Assembly: GCF_015594845.1 (NCBI RefSeq)
Contig: NZ_JADNRK010000010.1
Location: forward strand, 1-64,000
Reading direction: 5' to 3'
Length of the DNA: 64,000 nucleotides
Source: Alkalibacter mobilis
GTDB taxonomy: Bacteria; Bacillota; Clostridia; Eubacteriales; Alkalibacteraceae
Numbering within the stretch: the stretch's first letter is position 1; each line of letters begins with the position of its first letter. The position numbers and the translations under genes are program-made. Of the stretch, positions 8,326 to 15,736 are shown piece by piece. The notes below the pieces were generated by a model. It had not been told where the DNA came from, did not search any database, and saw only the letters and a list, made by a program, of their open reading frames with translations.

Positions 8326-10096
8326 CTACTACAGCCTCCTCTCTTCTGAGTTTTTGATCCAGTTGAGTTTCCAGCCGTTGGTGGTCATAAAGAGTTCTAT
8401 AAAATCCACTCTTATGACTCATTAAATGTTCATGCGTACCTTCTTGTATTATCTTGCCTTCGTCCATGACTATTATATGATCGGCATTCTTAACTGCAGA
8501 TATCCTTTGCGAAATTAGAATAAGACTTTGTCCCAATTCTCTCAAATGTTGCAGTATCTCATCTTCGGTTTCAGTATCAACGGCGGACAAAGAATCGTCT
8601 AATATCAGAAGGGGGGCATGTCTCAGATAGGCTCTGGCTATGCAAAGACGTTGTTTTTGCCCGCCCGAAAGAGTAACTCCCCTTTCCCCTATTATCGTAT
8701 CGTATCCATCAGGCATCGATGTGATGTCATCGTGCACTTTGGCAAATTTTGCAGCTTCCTGAATAAAATCGATTTCTATCGGTTCTTTCAATGAAAATGC
8801 AATATTATCCGCAACAGACCTTGAAAACAAAAAACTGTCTTGTGGCACAGCTGCTATGGAGCTCCTAAGTTGTTCCAATTTTAATTCTCTTATATCTACA
8901 CCAGAAAACAATATTTTCCCGTTTGAAACGTCGTAAAGACGAAGCAACAGGTCTATTATTGTTGACTTTCCGCTACCTGTTCTTCCTAAAATAGCTAAGC
9001 TCTTGCCAGGTTTGAGTTCAAAACTTATATTTTCCAATACCCTGGGTAAACCATCTTCATATCTAAAACTTACGTTTTCAAATTTAATGCTTCCGTCAGG
9101 ACTTTCTATCTCTACAGGATTTTCTTTTTCGACGATTTCATATTTTTCTGCAAAGATTATATTCAATCTCTCCATGGAGGCAATTCCCCTCTGAAACATG
9201 TTTGCTATCATTCCCAGCGCTACCATCGGCCATATGATCATGTGAAGATAATTGATTACAGCTACAAAAGCACCTAATGTGATTACTCCTGTGAGTATCT
9301 GATGGGATCCAAAGACGAGAAATACCACAAAACTTATTCCTGAAAACAAGTCAATAATTGGATGAAACAATCCGTTCATGCGCACCAAATCCATATTCCT
9401 TTGTCGATACTTTTTGTTTACGGAAGAAAAACCTTTTGAACGAATATTTTCCACTCCCGTGGCTTTTATCACTCGAATTCCTGATAAATTTTCCTGAACT
9501 TCTGTTGTTAGTTCAGAAAAAGTATTTTGCACATCTTTAGAACGTTTTTGAACAGGTTTTGATACGATGCCTATAGCCAGCGATATAAAAGGCAAGGCTA
9601 AAAGTGCCACCAATGTTATCTTGAATCCTACTGTCACAATCATCATGAAAACAGTCAACAAAGTCATGAAAACGGAGTCTATTATCATCATGATCCCTCC
9701 GCCCATGGAATTGGATACGGCCTTGACATCGTTTGTTGCATGAGCCATAAGATCCCCTATTTTATTGTGTTTATAATAATTTGCATCAAGGATCAAATAA
9801 TGCTTAAAAAGTTTATCTCTTAGCCAATATTCAAGTTCCTTGGCTGTGCCATAAAGTTGAGTTCGCCATATATATCTGCCGATTGAAATAAAGATACCCA
9901 GTCCCAATATGCCCATAACACAGATCCAGACCTTTTCAACATTCAACTGACCTTTCTGTGCCCAGTCGGTGAACATTCTAAGTACCTGCGGTACCATCAA
10001 ATTAGCAACATCAACCAACATTAAAAGGACTATTCCCACGATGTAATGATGCCATGTCTTTTTTATAAAAGGTAATATGGTTTTGTATGCTCTCAC
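8315..10096 (-). CDS. ABC exporter half-transporter, degenerate-site subunit
   Basis: This partner half-transporter (593 residues, GTG start) has six membrane helices and an ATPase with Walker A GRTGSGKST and signature LSGGQKQRL. Its Walker B reads LLILDDSLSAVD, with Asp instead of the catalytic Glu, and its switch motif reads ISQRIS, with Gln instead of His. These two changes are the hallmark of the non-hydrolysing site in heterodimeric exporters such as TM287/288 and LmrCD. The acidic C-terminus (REEAVVDEE) is an extra tail beyond the ATPase domain. It is the first gene of the two-gene unit, preceded by a terminator hairpin that separates it from the corrinoid-activation gene. Confidence 0.9.
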   Translation of the reverse strand: MRAYKTILPFIKKTWHHYIVGIVLLMLVDVANLMVPQVLRMFTDWAQKGQLNVEKVWICVMGILGLGIFISIGRYIWRTQLYGTAKELEYWLRDKLFKHYLILDANYYKHNKIGDLMAHATNDVKAVSNSMGGGIMMIIDSVFMTLLTVFMMIVTVGFKITLVALLALPFISLAIGIVSKPVQKRSKDVQNTFSELTTEVQENLSGIRVIKATGVENIRSKGFSSVNKKYRQRNMDLVRMNGLFHPIIDLFSGISFVVFLVFGSHQILTGVITLGAFVAVINYLHMIIWPMVALGMIANMFQRGIASMERLNIIFAEKYEIVEKENPVEIESPDGSIKFENVSFRYEDGLPRVLENISFELKPGKSLAILGRTGSGKSTIIDLLLRLYDVSNGKILFSGVDIRELKLEQLRSSIAAVPQDSFLFSRSVADNIAFSLKEPIEIDFIQEAAKFAKVHDDITSMPDGYDTIIGERGVTLSGGQKQRLCIARAYLRHAPLLILDDSLSAVDTETEDEILQHLRELGQSLILISQRISAVKNADHIIVMDEGKIIQEGTHEHLMSHKSGFYRTLYDHQRLETQLDQKLRREEAVVDEE

Positions 10097-10108
10097 TTAT
10101 CCACCCCG

Positions 10109-10145
10109 CAAAAAAACTGTGGAGCTGTTAAACTCCACTTTTTAT
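10109..10145 (-). terminator. Intrinsic terminator
   Basis: GTGGAG/CTCCAC, plus flanking A/T pairs, forms a short hairpin (10119-10138) with a run of U on the minus strand. It ends the transcript of the activation-domain gene at 10221-10883 just before the ABC genes. Confidence 0.65.
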
Positions 10146-10220
10146 AGTAATCGTATATTCTTTTAGCTAAAACCCATCCAATTTTCTTTTGTGTCATTTT
10201 ATTAGCTCTGCATTAATGTT

Positions 10221-10883
10221 TTATGCAAAAATTCTTTCATATTCTTGTTGATCAAAAGGAGCCCGTCTTTTTATACATTTATTTTTGCATAAAGTACAAT
10301 TTAGATATCCCTCACCATTTTCAAATATTATCCCCGAGCTGGCGTTCCAGGGGATTATATAATGGTGCTCATTCAATCTTGCTCCTGCTTCTTCAACGTT
10401 TCCAATAAGTTTAAATAAATCGACATTGTTTTTGATTGGCCAATCGGGCAATGATCCGGGATTCATATATGCAAAGCTTTCAAAACCGAATTTTTCCTTT
10501 AGGTAGTCTTCCATATATCTCATACCCTGATACAAAGCAGTTCCTTTGACCATGTCTTTTATAACAGCTTCTTCAATTCTGTCTTCATTATCAAGTTCAT
10601 CACCAATTGTCAATACATACAAAAAAACCTTGTCGATGTTCTTTAAATTGTCGGCCATTACCTTACTATTGAAAACTACGTCATTTATCTGAACCGTACC
10701 GTTTTTTATCTCACCAACATCAGCCCATCTAAGTACCGCCTTGCAGCTAAGTTTTTCTTCAGCTATTTTCAGTACTTTAACAAATTCTTTTTCAAATCCA
10801 GAATTTTTTCTGATCCTGTTGATTTCCAAAGCTTTATCCAAGTCAAACTTTAAAGGTATCCTGTCCAGTAATATTCTATCCAT
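10221..10883 (-). CDS. B12-dependent methionine synthase activation-domain protein
   Basis: The 220-residue protein resembles the MetH reactivation domain family: a central LTIGDELDNE segment, DMVKGTALYQGMRYMEDYL, and the typical MNPGSLPDWPIKNNVDLFKLIGNV stretch, of which I quote parts only. The C-terminus adds CTLCKNKCIKRRAPF, a CxxCxxxC cluster that may bind iron-sulfur or zinc. In clostridia and acetogens such stand-alone proteins accompany corrinoid methyltransferases and are thought to help methionine synthases that lack their own activation domain, or to bind corrinoid-linked methyl carriers. The start ATG follows GGGGGG. It is a single-gene unit with its own terminator. The family call is good; the partner is unknown. 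Confidence 0.75.
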   Translation of the reverse strand: MDRILLDRIPLKFDLDKALEINRIRKNSGFEKEFVKVLKIAEEKLSCKAVLRWADVGEIKNGTVQINDVVFNSKVMADNLKNIDKVFLYVLTIGDELDNEDRIEEAVIKDMVKGTALYQGMRYMEDYLKEKFGFESFAYMNPGSLPDWPIKNNVDLFKLIGNVEEAGARLNEHHYIIPWNASSGIIFENGEGYLNCTLCKNKCIKRRAPFDQQEYERIFA

Positions 10884-10983
10884 ATTTTAACCCCCCATGG
10901 ATAAATTGTCTCACTATATACTAAAATTTTCAATAGAATTATAATTTAAACTTTTCAAATGTATTTCCATTATCAATTTTCAA

Positions 10984-12315
10984 CTATTTTCTATAAAATA
11001 TCAGTCCCATTAACAAGATTCCAACGGAAATCAAAAGATATAGCCCTATACTCGGATTGGTTATCCCTCCGTATAATATAACCAATGAACCAGCCAAAGC
11101 ACAAATTGGGATCACAAATCTCTTCAACATATTCAAATCTCTAAATTCTCTCATATACCAAATATACAAAAATACATATAAACCGTAAACCATAACTATA
11201 GGAATCTCATCAAGTCCTATATAGCGCCCCCAAATCTCGTTGATACTTGTATACCACAAAAGTAGATAAGCCATGGAAACAGCTCCAGAAAACACCGCTG
11301 CCTTCAACGGCATTTTTGTTTTGAAATTTATCTCTTTCAACACATTCGGCATTGGCCCCTGGTTCCTGACAGCCAAAGAATAGGGCAATCTAATAGTCGA
11401 TAGTACCAACCCATTTAAAGTTCCAAGGCACGAGATTACTACAAACCCAGTCAATACGCTTGCTGCTATCGAACCAAACATGCTGCTAGCCGCAATCGAT
11501 ACTGCGTTGTCGGCTTCAATAACGATCCTATCTGTACTGAGAACGCCCGATATACCAAGAAAATATGCGATATAAGTTAAGAATACTATGAACGCCCCAA
11601 TTGTCAGAGCTTTAGGTAAATTTTTCTTTGAATCCTTGATTTCAGAATTTATTGTTATAGCTATTATCCATCCTTCATATGCAAAAGCAGTCGCAACTAC
11701 AGCAGACGCAATTGTCCCACTTTTACTTCCGATGTCGCTGGCTGCAGCAGAAAAATTCGACATTGTGACACCATTTATCAATCCAGAAAAAATTCCTACC
11801 ACACCGATCAATACCAGCGGAATCAATTTTATCAACGTTGTTCCTACTTGTAGTCTTCCAGCTAGTTTGGGGCTAAATGCATTGATCAAATACATTCCAA
11901 TCATATAAACAGCAGCAATTATCCAAGTTTCAACAGAATTGGCTGGATCATCGCTTCCCATCAAAATCATTGTGTACATAGAGGAAACCCAGGCCAGAAT
12001 TGCAGTAAGCGGCGAAAAGTATAATATCCAATTAAACCACCCCACAAGGTAACCCGCCTTGTTTCCATATGCCTCTTCAGTATAATCTACTATACCGTTC
12101 GATTTTTCGATTCGATGGGCAAATTCTGCAAACACCAGGGAACCAAAAATCATTGAAAAGGCACCCAATCCCCAAGCCACCAATGCCAATATAAGATTAC
12201 CATTAGTAAGAGTCAACACATCATCAGCCTTAAAGAAAACACCCGAACCTATAACCACTCCAACTACCATGGCTATTGCCGTATAAAGCCCATATTTTTT
12301 TTCCAAAGTATTCAA
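10984..12315 (-). CDS. APC family amino acid permease
   Basis: The 443-residue protein has about 12 hydrophobic helices and the APC signature in helix 1, VVGVVIGSGVFFKADDV (residues 18-34), with the GSG unwound region that binds the substrate amino group. Helix 6 carries AFAYEGWI. The layout is like LAT/serine-threonine exchangers (SteT type). The start is TTG 12315, seven bases after GGAGG. It stands alone between the corrinoid-activation gene and an alcohol dehydrogenase. The specific amino acid cannot be read from the sequence. Confidence 0.85.
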   Translation of the reverse strand: MNTLEKKYGLYTAIAMVVGVVIGSGVFFKADDVLTLTNGNLILALVAWGLGAFSMIFGSLVFAEFAHRIEKSNGIVDYTEEAYGNKAGYLVGWFNWILYFSPLTAILAWVSSMYTMILMGSDDPANSVETWIIAAVYMIGMYLINAFSPKLAGRLQVGTTLIKLIPLVLIGVVGIFSGLINGVTMSNFSAAASDIGSKSGTIASAVVATAFAYEGWIIAITINSEIKDSKKNLPKALTIGAFIVFLTYIAYFLGISGVLSTDRIVIEADNAVSIAASSMFGSIAASVLTGFVVISCLGTLNGLVLSTIRLPYSLAVRNQGPMPNVLKEINFKTKMPLKAAVFSGAVSMAYLLLWYTSINEIWGRYIGLDEIPIVMVYGLYVFLYIWYMREFRDLNMLKRFVIPICALAGSLVILYGGITNPSIGLYLLISVGILLMGLIFYRK

Positions 12316-12364
12316 TAGCTTTCCTCCAATCAGTAACGCCTAAAATATTATACTACAAATCTCC

Positions 12365-12412
12365 AGAAAAATAACGAAAACTGTCATTAATACGGCAGTT
12401 TTCGCTAAAATT
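12365..12412 (-). terminator. Hairpin downstream of the alcohol dehydrogenase gene
   Basis: CGAAAACTG (12375-12383) pairs with CAGTTTTCG (12396-12404), followed on the minus strand by TTATTTTTC. It probably ends the dehydrogenase transcript. Confidence 0.65.
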
Positions 12413-12472
12413 AACAATTTGGTGTTTTCAATATTCTTTCAGATCTATTCGATTAATTCTATCTTGTAAGTA

Positions 12473-13570
12473 TCATAACCGAATAATAGGTTTAACAGTC
12501 TTCCCATTTTTTGAATCATCAAAAGCTTGATTCAGTTCTTTGAATTCATAGAATTTAACCATTTTATCAAATGGAAATTTCTTTTCCTTATATAGTTGAA
12601 CCAATTTGGGAATAAACAGTTTTGGGATGGCATCCCCTTCAACGACACCAACCAGATTTTTTCCCACTCCCATAAGTGCCGATTGCAATTTGATCCTGAA
12701 TTCTTTTTCACCGCTTGAAGCTACGACAGCACAAGTTCCCAGGGGCTTCAAACAGTATAACGCTTCATTCACCAATTTCTCAACACCTGTGGTGTCCAAA
12801 CTGTAATCCGCCCCGTTTAATGTGATCTTCTTGATTTCAGCGGTGATATCTTTGACTTTATTTCCGTTTATAACATGTGTGGCTCCAAGTTCTTTGGCCA
12901 AGTCCAATCGCTCATCAACCGCGTCCACTCCTATTATATTTGAGCATCCCATAATTTTAGCAGCCATCACTCCACTTAACCCAACAGCACCACATCCGAA
13001 TATCACAATGGAAGTTCCCGGCCCCGGCTTGAGTTTGTTCATTACTGTCCCTGCTCCAGTCTGTATACCGCATCCTAATGGTCCCATTAGTTCTAAATCA
13101 ACTTCATCATCTATTTTTATTGCATTCCTCTCATCAGCAATTGCATAGGTGGCAAAACTTGACTGAGCAAAGAAAGTGGATATTTCTTCCCCATCTTTTT
13201 TCAGTCTTTTAGTATTATCCTCATAAACTCCTAAAAAACTGGTTTTAAATGCCTCCACACATTGACTTGGGTGCCCCGTCATACAAGCTTCACACCTGCC
13301 GCATGAGTAGACGGTAAGCACAACGTGATCGCCAGGTTTGAGGTCTCTTACATTATCTCCAATTTTTTCTACTATGCCAGCTCCCTCATGTCCGAGAACT
13401 GCCGGCAATGGGACAGGCATTTCTTGATCTCTTGCTACTGCATCCGTATGGCAAACACCACAAGCTACTACTTTAACTAAAACTTCCGTACTTTTAGGTT
13501 CAGCTATTTCAATCTCTTCAAATTCAAATTGTTTTCCCGCACGCCTGACTACTGCTGCATTTATTTTCAC
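12473..13570 (-). CDS. Zinc-dependent alcohol dehydrogenase (aryl-alcohol type, MDR family)
   Basis: This medium-chain zinc dehydrogenase has CGVCHTD with the catalytic Cys, GHEGAG with His-Glu, and a four-cysteine structural zinc site CGRCEACMTGHPSQC. The Rossmann motif GCGAVG is followed by an acidic GVDAVDER, which favours NAD. Similarity is greatest to benzyl/aryl-alcohol dehydrogenases (XylB-like), which interconvert alcohols and aldehydes. I place the start at GTG 13570, eight bases after GGAGG. An upstream GTG at 13579 lies within that ribosome site and is unlikely. The gene is monocistronic with its own terminator. It may handle aromatic aldehydes from methoxylated substrates, but that is speculation. 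Confidence 0.85.
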   Translation of the reverse strand: MKINAAVVRRAGKQFEFEEIEIAEPKSTEVLVKVVACGVCHTDAVARDQEMPVPLPAVLGHEGAGIVEKIGDNVRDLKPGDHVVLTVYSCGRCEACMTGHPSQCVEAFKTSFLGVYEDNTKRLKKDGEEISTFFAQSSFATYAIADERNAIKIDDEVDLELMGPLGCGIQTGAGTVMNKLKPGPGTSIVIFGCGAVGLSGVMAAKIMGCSNIIGVDAVDERLDLAKELGATHVINGNKVKDITAEIKKITLNGADYSLDTTGVEKLVNEALYCLKPLGTCAVVASSGEKEFRIKLQSALMGVGKNLVGVVEGDAIPKLFIPKLVQLYKEKKFPFDKMVKFYEFKELNQAFDDSKNGKTVKPIIRL

Positions 13571-13657
13571 TAAAAACACCTCCTGAATACTAAATACACT
13601 AAAATTTCATTGACTAATCATTTAAAATAAAAAATTCAGGAAGTATTTCAAGGTTTA

Positions 13658-13688
13658 TTAAAAAACAAGGCTGCCTTACGGCAGCCCT
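13658..13688 (-). terminator. Terminator of the flavodiiron protein gene
   Basis: AGGGCTGCC-GTAA-GGCAGCCTT on the minus strand is followed by GTTTTTTAA, a classic GC-rich hairpin with a U run, immediately after the stop codon. Confidence 0.85.
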
Positions 13689-13693
13689 GCATT

Positions 13694-14932
13694 TTACTCT
13701 ACAACAATTTTCATTTTTTTTATCAATTCCATGACACCATGTTCTACTTTTGCCAAATCTTCCTCGCCCGGTTTACCTCTGAATTCAACGGCAGGTACAA
13801 AGTCCCAGCTCATCTTATGCTTTTCAATTATTTCATTCAATTCCTTTTGAGCTCCTCCTGACCATCCGAATGATCCAAAGCTAAATGCTGCCTTGCCCGT
13901 TATTTTTTTTCGGCCTACTTCATCTAAAGCTGCTGCTACAGGCGGAAACATTTTGTATTCGTATGTAGGGGCGGCTATAATTATACCGGCAGATTTATAT
14001 ACAGCTGCCACCATGTCACTTTCCGTGCATCTTGGCATCTCCATGAGATTGACGGATATATTTTCTTTTTCAAGAACTTCCAGCGCACGATCCAAGGCTT
14101 TCTTTGTCATTCCATACATCGAACCCCACAAAATTGCAACTTCTTTCTTCCCTTTTCCTGAACCATATCCCACATATCTTTCGTAGTCATCTATAATTTT
14201 ATTTGGATTTGTCCTATATACCGGTCCATGTCCGGGTGCTATAATTTTGACATCCAATTCTCGCGTTTTATTAATTGCCTTTTGAACAAAAGATGAAAAT
14301 GTGGCCATTACATTTGAAAAATATCTAATTCCTTCTTCTTCAAAAAACTCGATTTCTTCATCTGTCATTTCATCATCGAAGTAGTGATCTTTGATCCGTC
14401 CAAATGACCCGAACATGTCACAACCTAAAAGTGTTCCTGTTTGAGTATCCAATGAAATCATTGTATCCGGCCAATGAACGTTGGGCACTGGGTGAAAACT
14501 GATGATTTTTCCTTTTCCAAGATCCAGGGTTTCGCCTTCTTTTACGGCTACAACATTTATTGTCTTGTCAAAAAATGCGTTCAACAGATCCGCTGATTTT
14601 TGTGTGCAATAGATCGTAATGTCATTTTTTATCTTAAGAAGACTTTCCAGCCATCCAGAGTGGTCAGGCTCCATGTGATTAACAATAACACAATCCACAT
14701 CTTCTATTTTTACACCTAAATCTCCTAAGGATTCGTATAGATTCTCGGGCACTCCGTCCCATCCTATGACACCATCCACCAAAGCTGTTTTTTCACCTTG
14801 TATTATGTATGAGTTCAAGGTAACCCCATTTGCAAGATCCCACATGCCTTCAAAAAGTATATCTTCTACATTCAGTGACAACATGTGAATTCCATCTGAA
14901 ATTTTTATAGCATTCATATAAATTTTCACCAT
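13694..14932 (-). CDS. fprA: A-type flavoprotein / flavodiiron protein
   Basis: The 412-residue protein joins a metallo-beta-lactamase-like diiron domain (about residues 1-250) to a flavodoxin domain. Iron ligands are visible in HMEPDH (residues 86-91), GCDMFG and PGHGPVY. The C-terminal FMN-binding region includes WGSMYGMTKKA and SFGWSGGAQ. Flavodiiron proteins reduce O2 to water or NO to N2O using reduced rubredoxin or flavin, protecting anaerobes. No extra rubredoxin domain is attached. The start is either ATG 14932 or the in-frame ATG 14917, and the ribosome site does not clearly decide. It is monocistronic, with a strong terminator at 13658-13688. Confidence 0.9.
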   Translation of the reverse strand: MVKIYMNAIKISDGIHMLSLNVEDILFEGMWDLANGVTLNSYIIQGEKTALVDGVIGWDGVPENLYESLGDLGVKIEDVDCVIVNHMEPDHSGWLESLLKIKNDITIYCTQKSADLLNAFFDKTINVVAVKEGETLDLGKGKIISFHPVPNVHWPDTMISLDTQTGTLLGCDMFGSFGRIKDHYFDDEMTDEEIEFFEEEGIRYFSNVMATFSSFVQKAINKTRELDVKIIAPGHGPVYRTNPNKIIDDYERYVGYGSGKGKKEVAILWGSMYGMTKKALDRALEVLEKENISVNLMEMPRCTESDMVAAVYKSAGIIIAAPTYEYKMFPPVAAALDEVGRKKITGKAAFSFGSFGWSGGAQKELNEIIEKHKMSWDFVPAVEFRGKPGEEDLAKVEHGVMELIKKMKIVVE

Positions 14933-15047
14933 CCCTTTTTATTTGCATAGTTTTATAATATCAACTAAACAGATTTAATTCAATGAATTGTTAATTGTTT
15001 CTCAATTGTATTTCTTGCGGCAATTGGCAAAACTTGATTCCATTTAT

Positions 15048-15092
15048 AAAATCATGCCATGTAAATTATTTGAACATACATGGCATGATTTT
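15048..15092. terminator. Perfect 16-base inverted repeat
   Basis: AAAATCATGCCATGTA and TACATGGCATGATTTT are exact complements around a 13-base loop. It lies 52 bases downstream of the DUF4332 gene and ends in a U-rich run on the minus strand, so it is probably that gene's terminator. Confidence 0.65.
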
Positions 15093-15143
15093 AAATTTAT
15101 CTTTATCTCAAGATACACTTGTTGTAAAAATTACCATTTCACA

Positions 15144-15548
15144 TCAATACTCCAATATTCTGTCAAGTGTTTTCGCCACTTCAACCCAATCGCTTACCTG
15201 TTTTTCGGTAGGAAGTCTTCTTACGAGTTTTTTAGTTTCATTTACTTCAATCATCTTTTGACATAGATTTTCAGGTTTTCTTTTGGATAATTCGGGGACT
15301 GTATCCACACCCGAAGCCTCCAGTAATTCAGCATATTCGCCACCTATTCCTTTTATCCTGCACAAATCTGCATGATTGGCAAATTTCAGTATCAATTTTT
15401 CTGATATTTGAGATTCTTCCGCTAATTTCAACCTGCCTTTTTTAGTTTTTGCTGCTTCAAGAAGTTTTTCTACAGAAGTTATACCTATTTCCTTCAACTT
15501 CAGTTCGTAACTCTCACCAATTCCTTCAATCAAAGTTAATTTTGACAC
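15144..15548 (-). CDS. DUF4332 helix-hairpin-helix protein
   Basis: The 134-residue protein contains two helix-hairpin-helix-like units, LIEGIGESYELKLKEIGI near residues 6-23 and IKGIGGEYAELLEASGV near 66-82, the pattern of DUF4332. The hairpin turns (GIG) resemble those that contact DNA backbone in polymerase and Rad51 accessory domains, but no function has been assigned to this family as far as I know. The start is GTG 15548 after AGGGGG. It is monocistronic, between PPDK and the flavodiiron gene, with a 16-base inverted repeat downstream. Confidence 0.75.
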   Translation of the reverse strand: MSKLTLIEGIGESYELKLKEIGITSVEKLLEAAKTKKGRLKLAEESQISEKLILKFANHADLCRIKGIGGEYAELLEASGVDTVPELSKRKPENLCQKMIEVNETKKLVRRLPTEKQVSDWVEVAKTLDRILEY

Positions 15549-15689
15549 ATCTATTCCCCCTTGAATTTGTTTAAACGCCTACACTAGGTTCTAATGTCAT
15601 GGACAAAATACCACCGCCCCAAATCACAATGCCTTATACCTATTTCTATCCAATATTTTGAAAATTAAACGTGAGCATTTTTTAGAATC

Positions 15690-15735
15690 CAAATACAAAA
15701 CCCACCGCCGGTATTTAGCAGTGGGTTAAGTGCAT
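15690..15735 (-). terminator. Terminator of the PPDK operon
   Basis: AACCCAC (15699-15705) pairs with GTGGGTT (15721-15727); the minus-strand RNA ends in TTTTGTATTT. It lies directly after the ppdK stop codon. Confidence 0.75.
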
Positions 15736-15736
15736 T

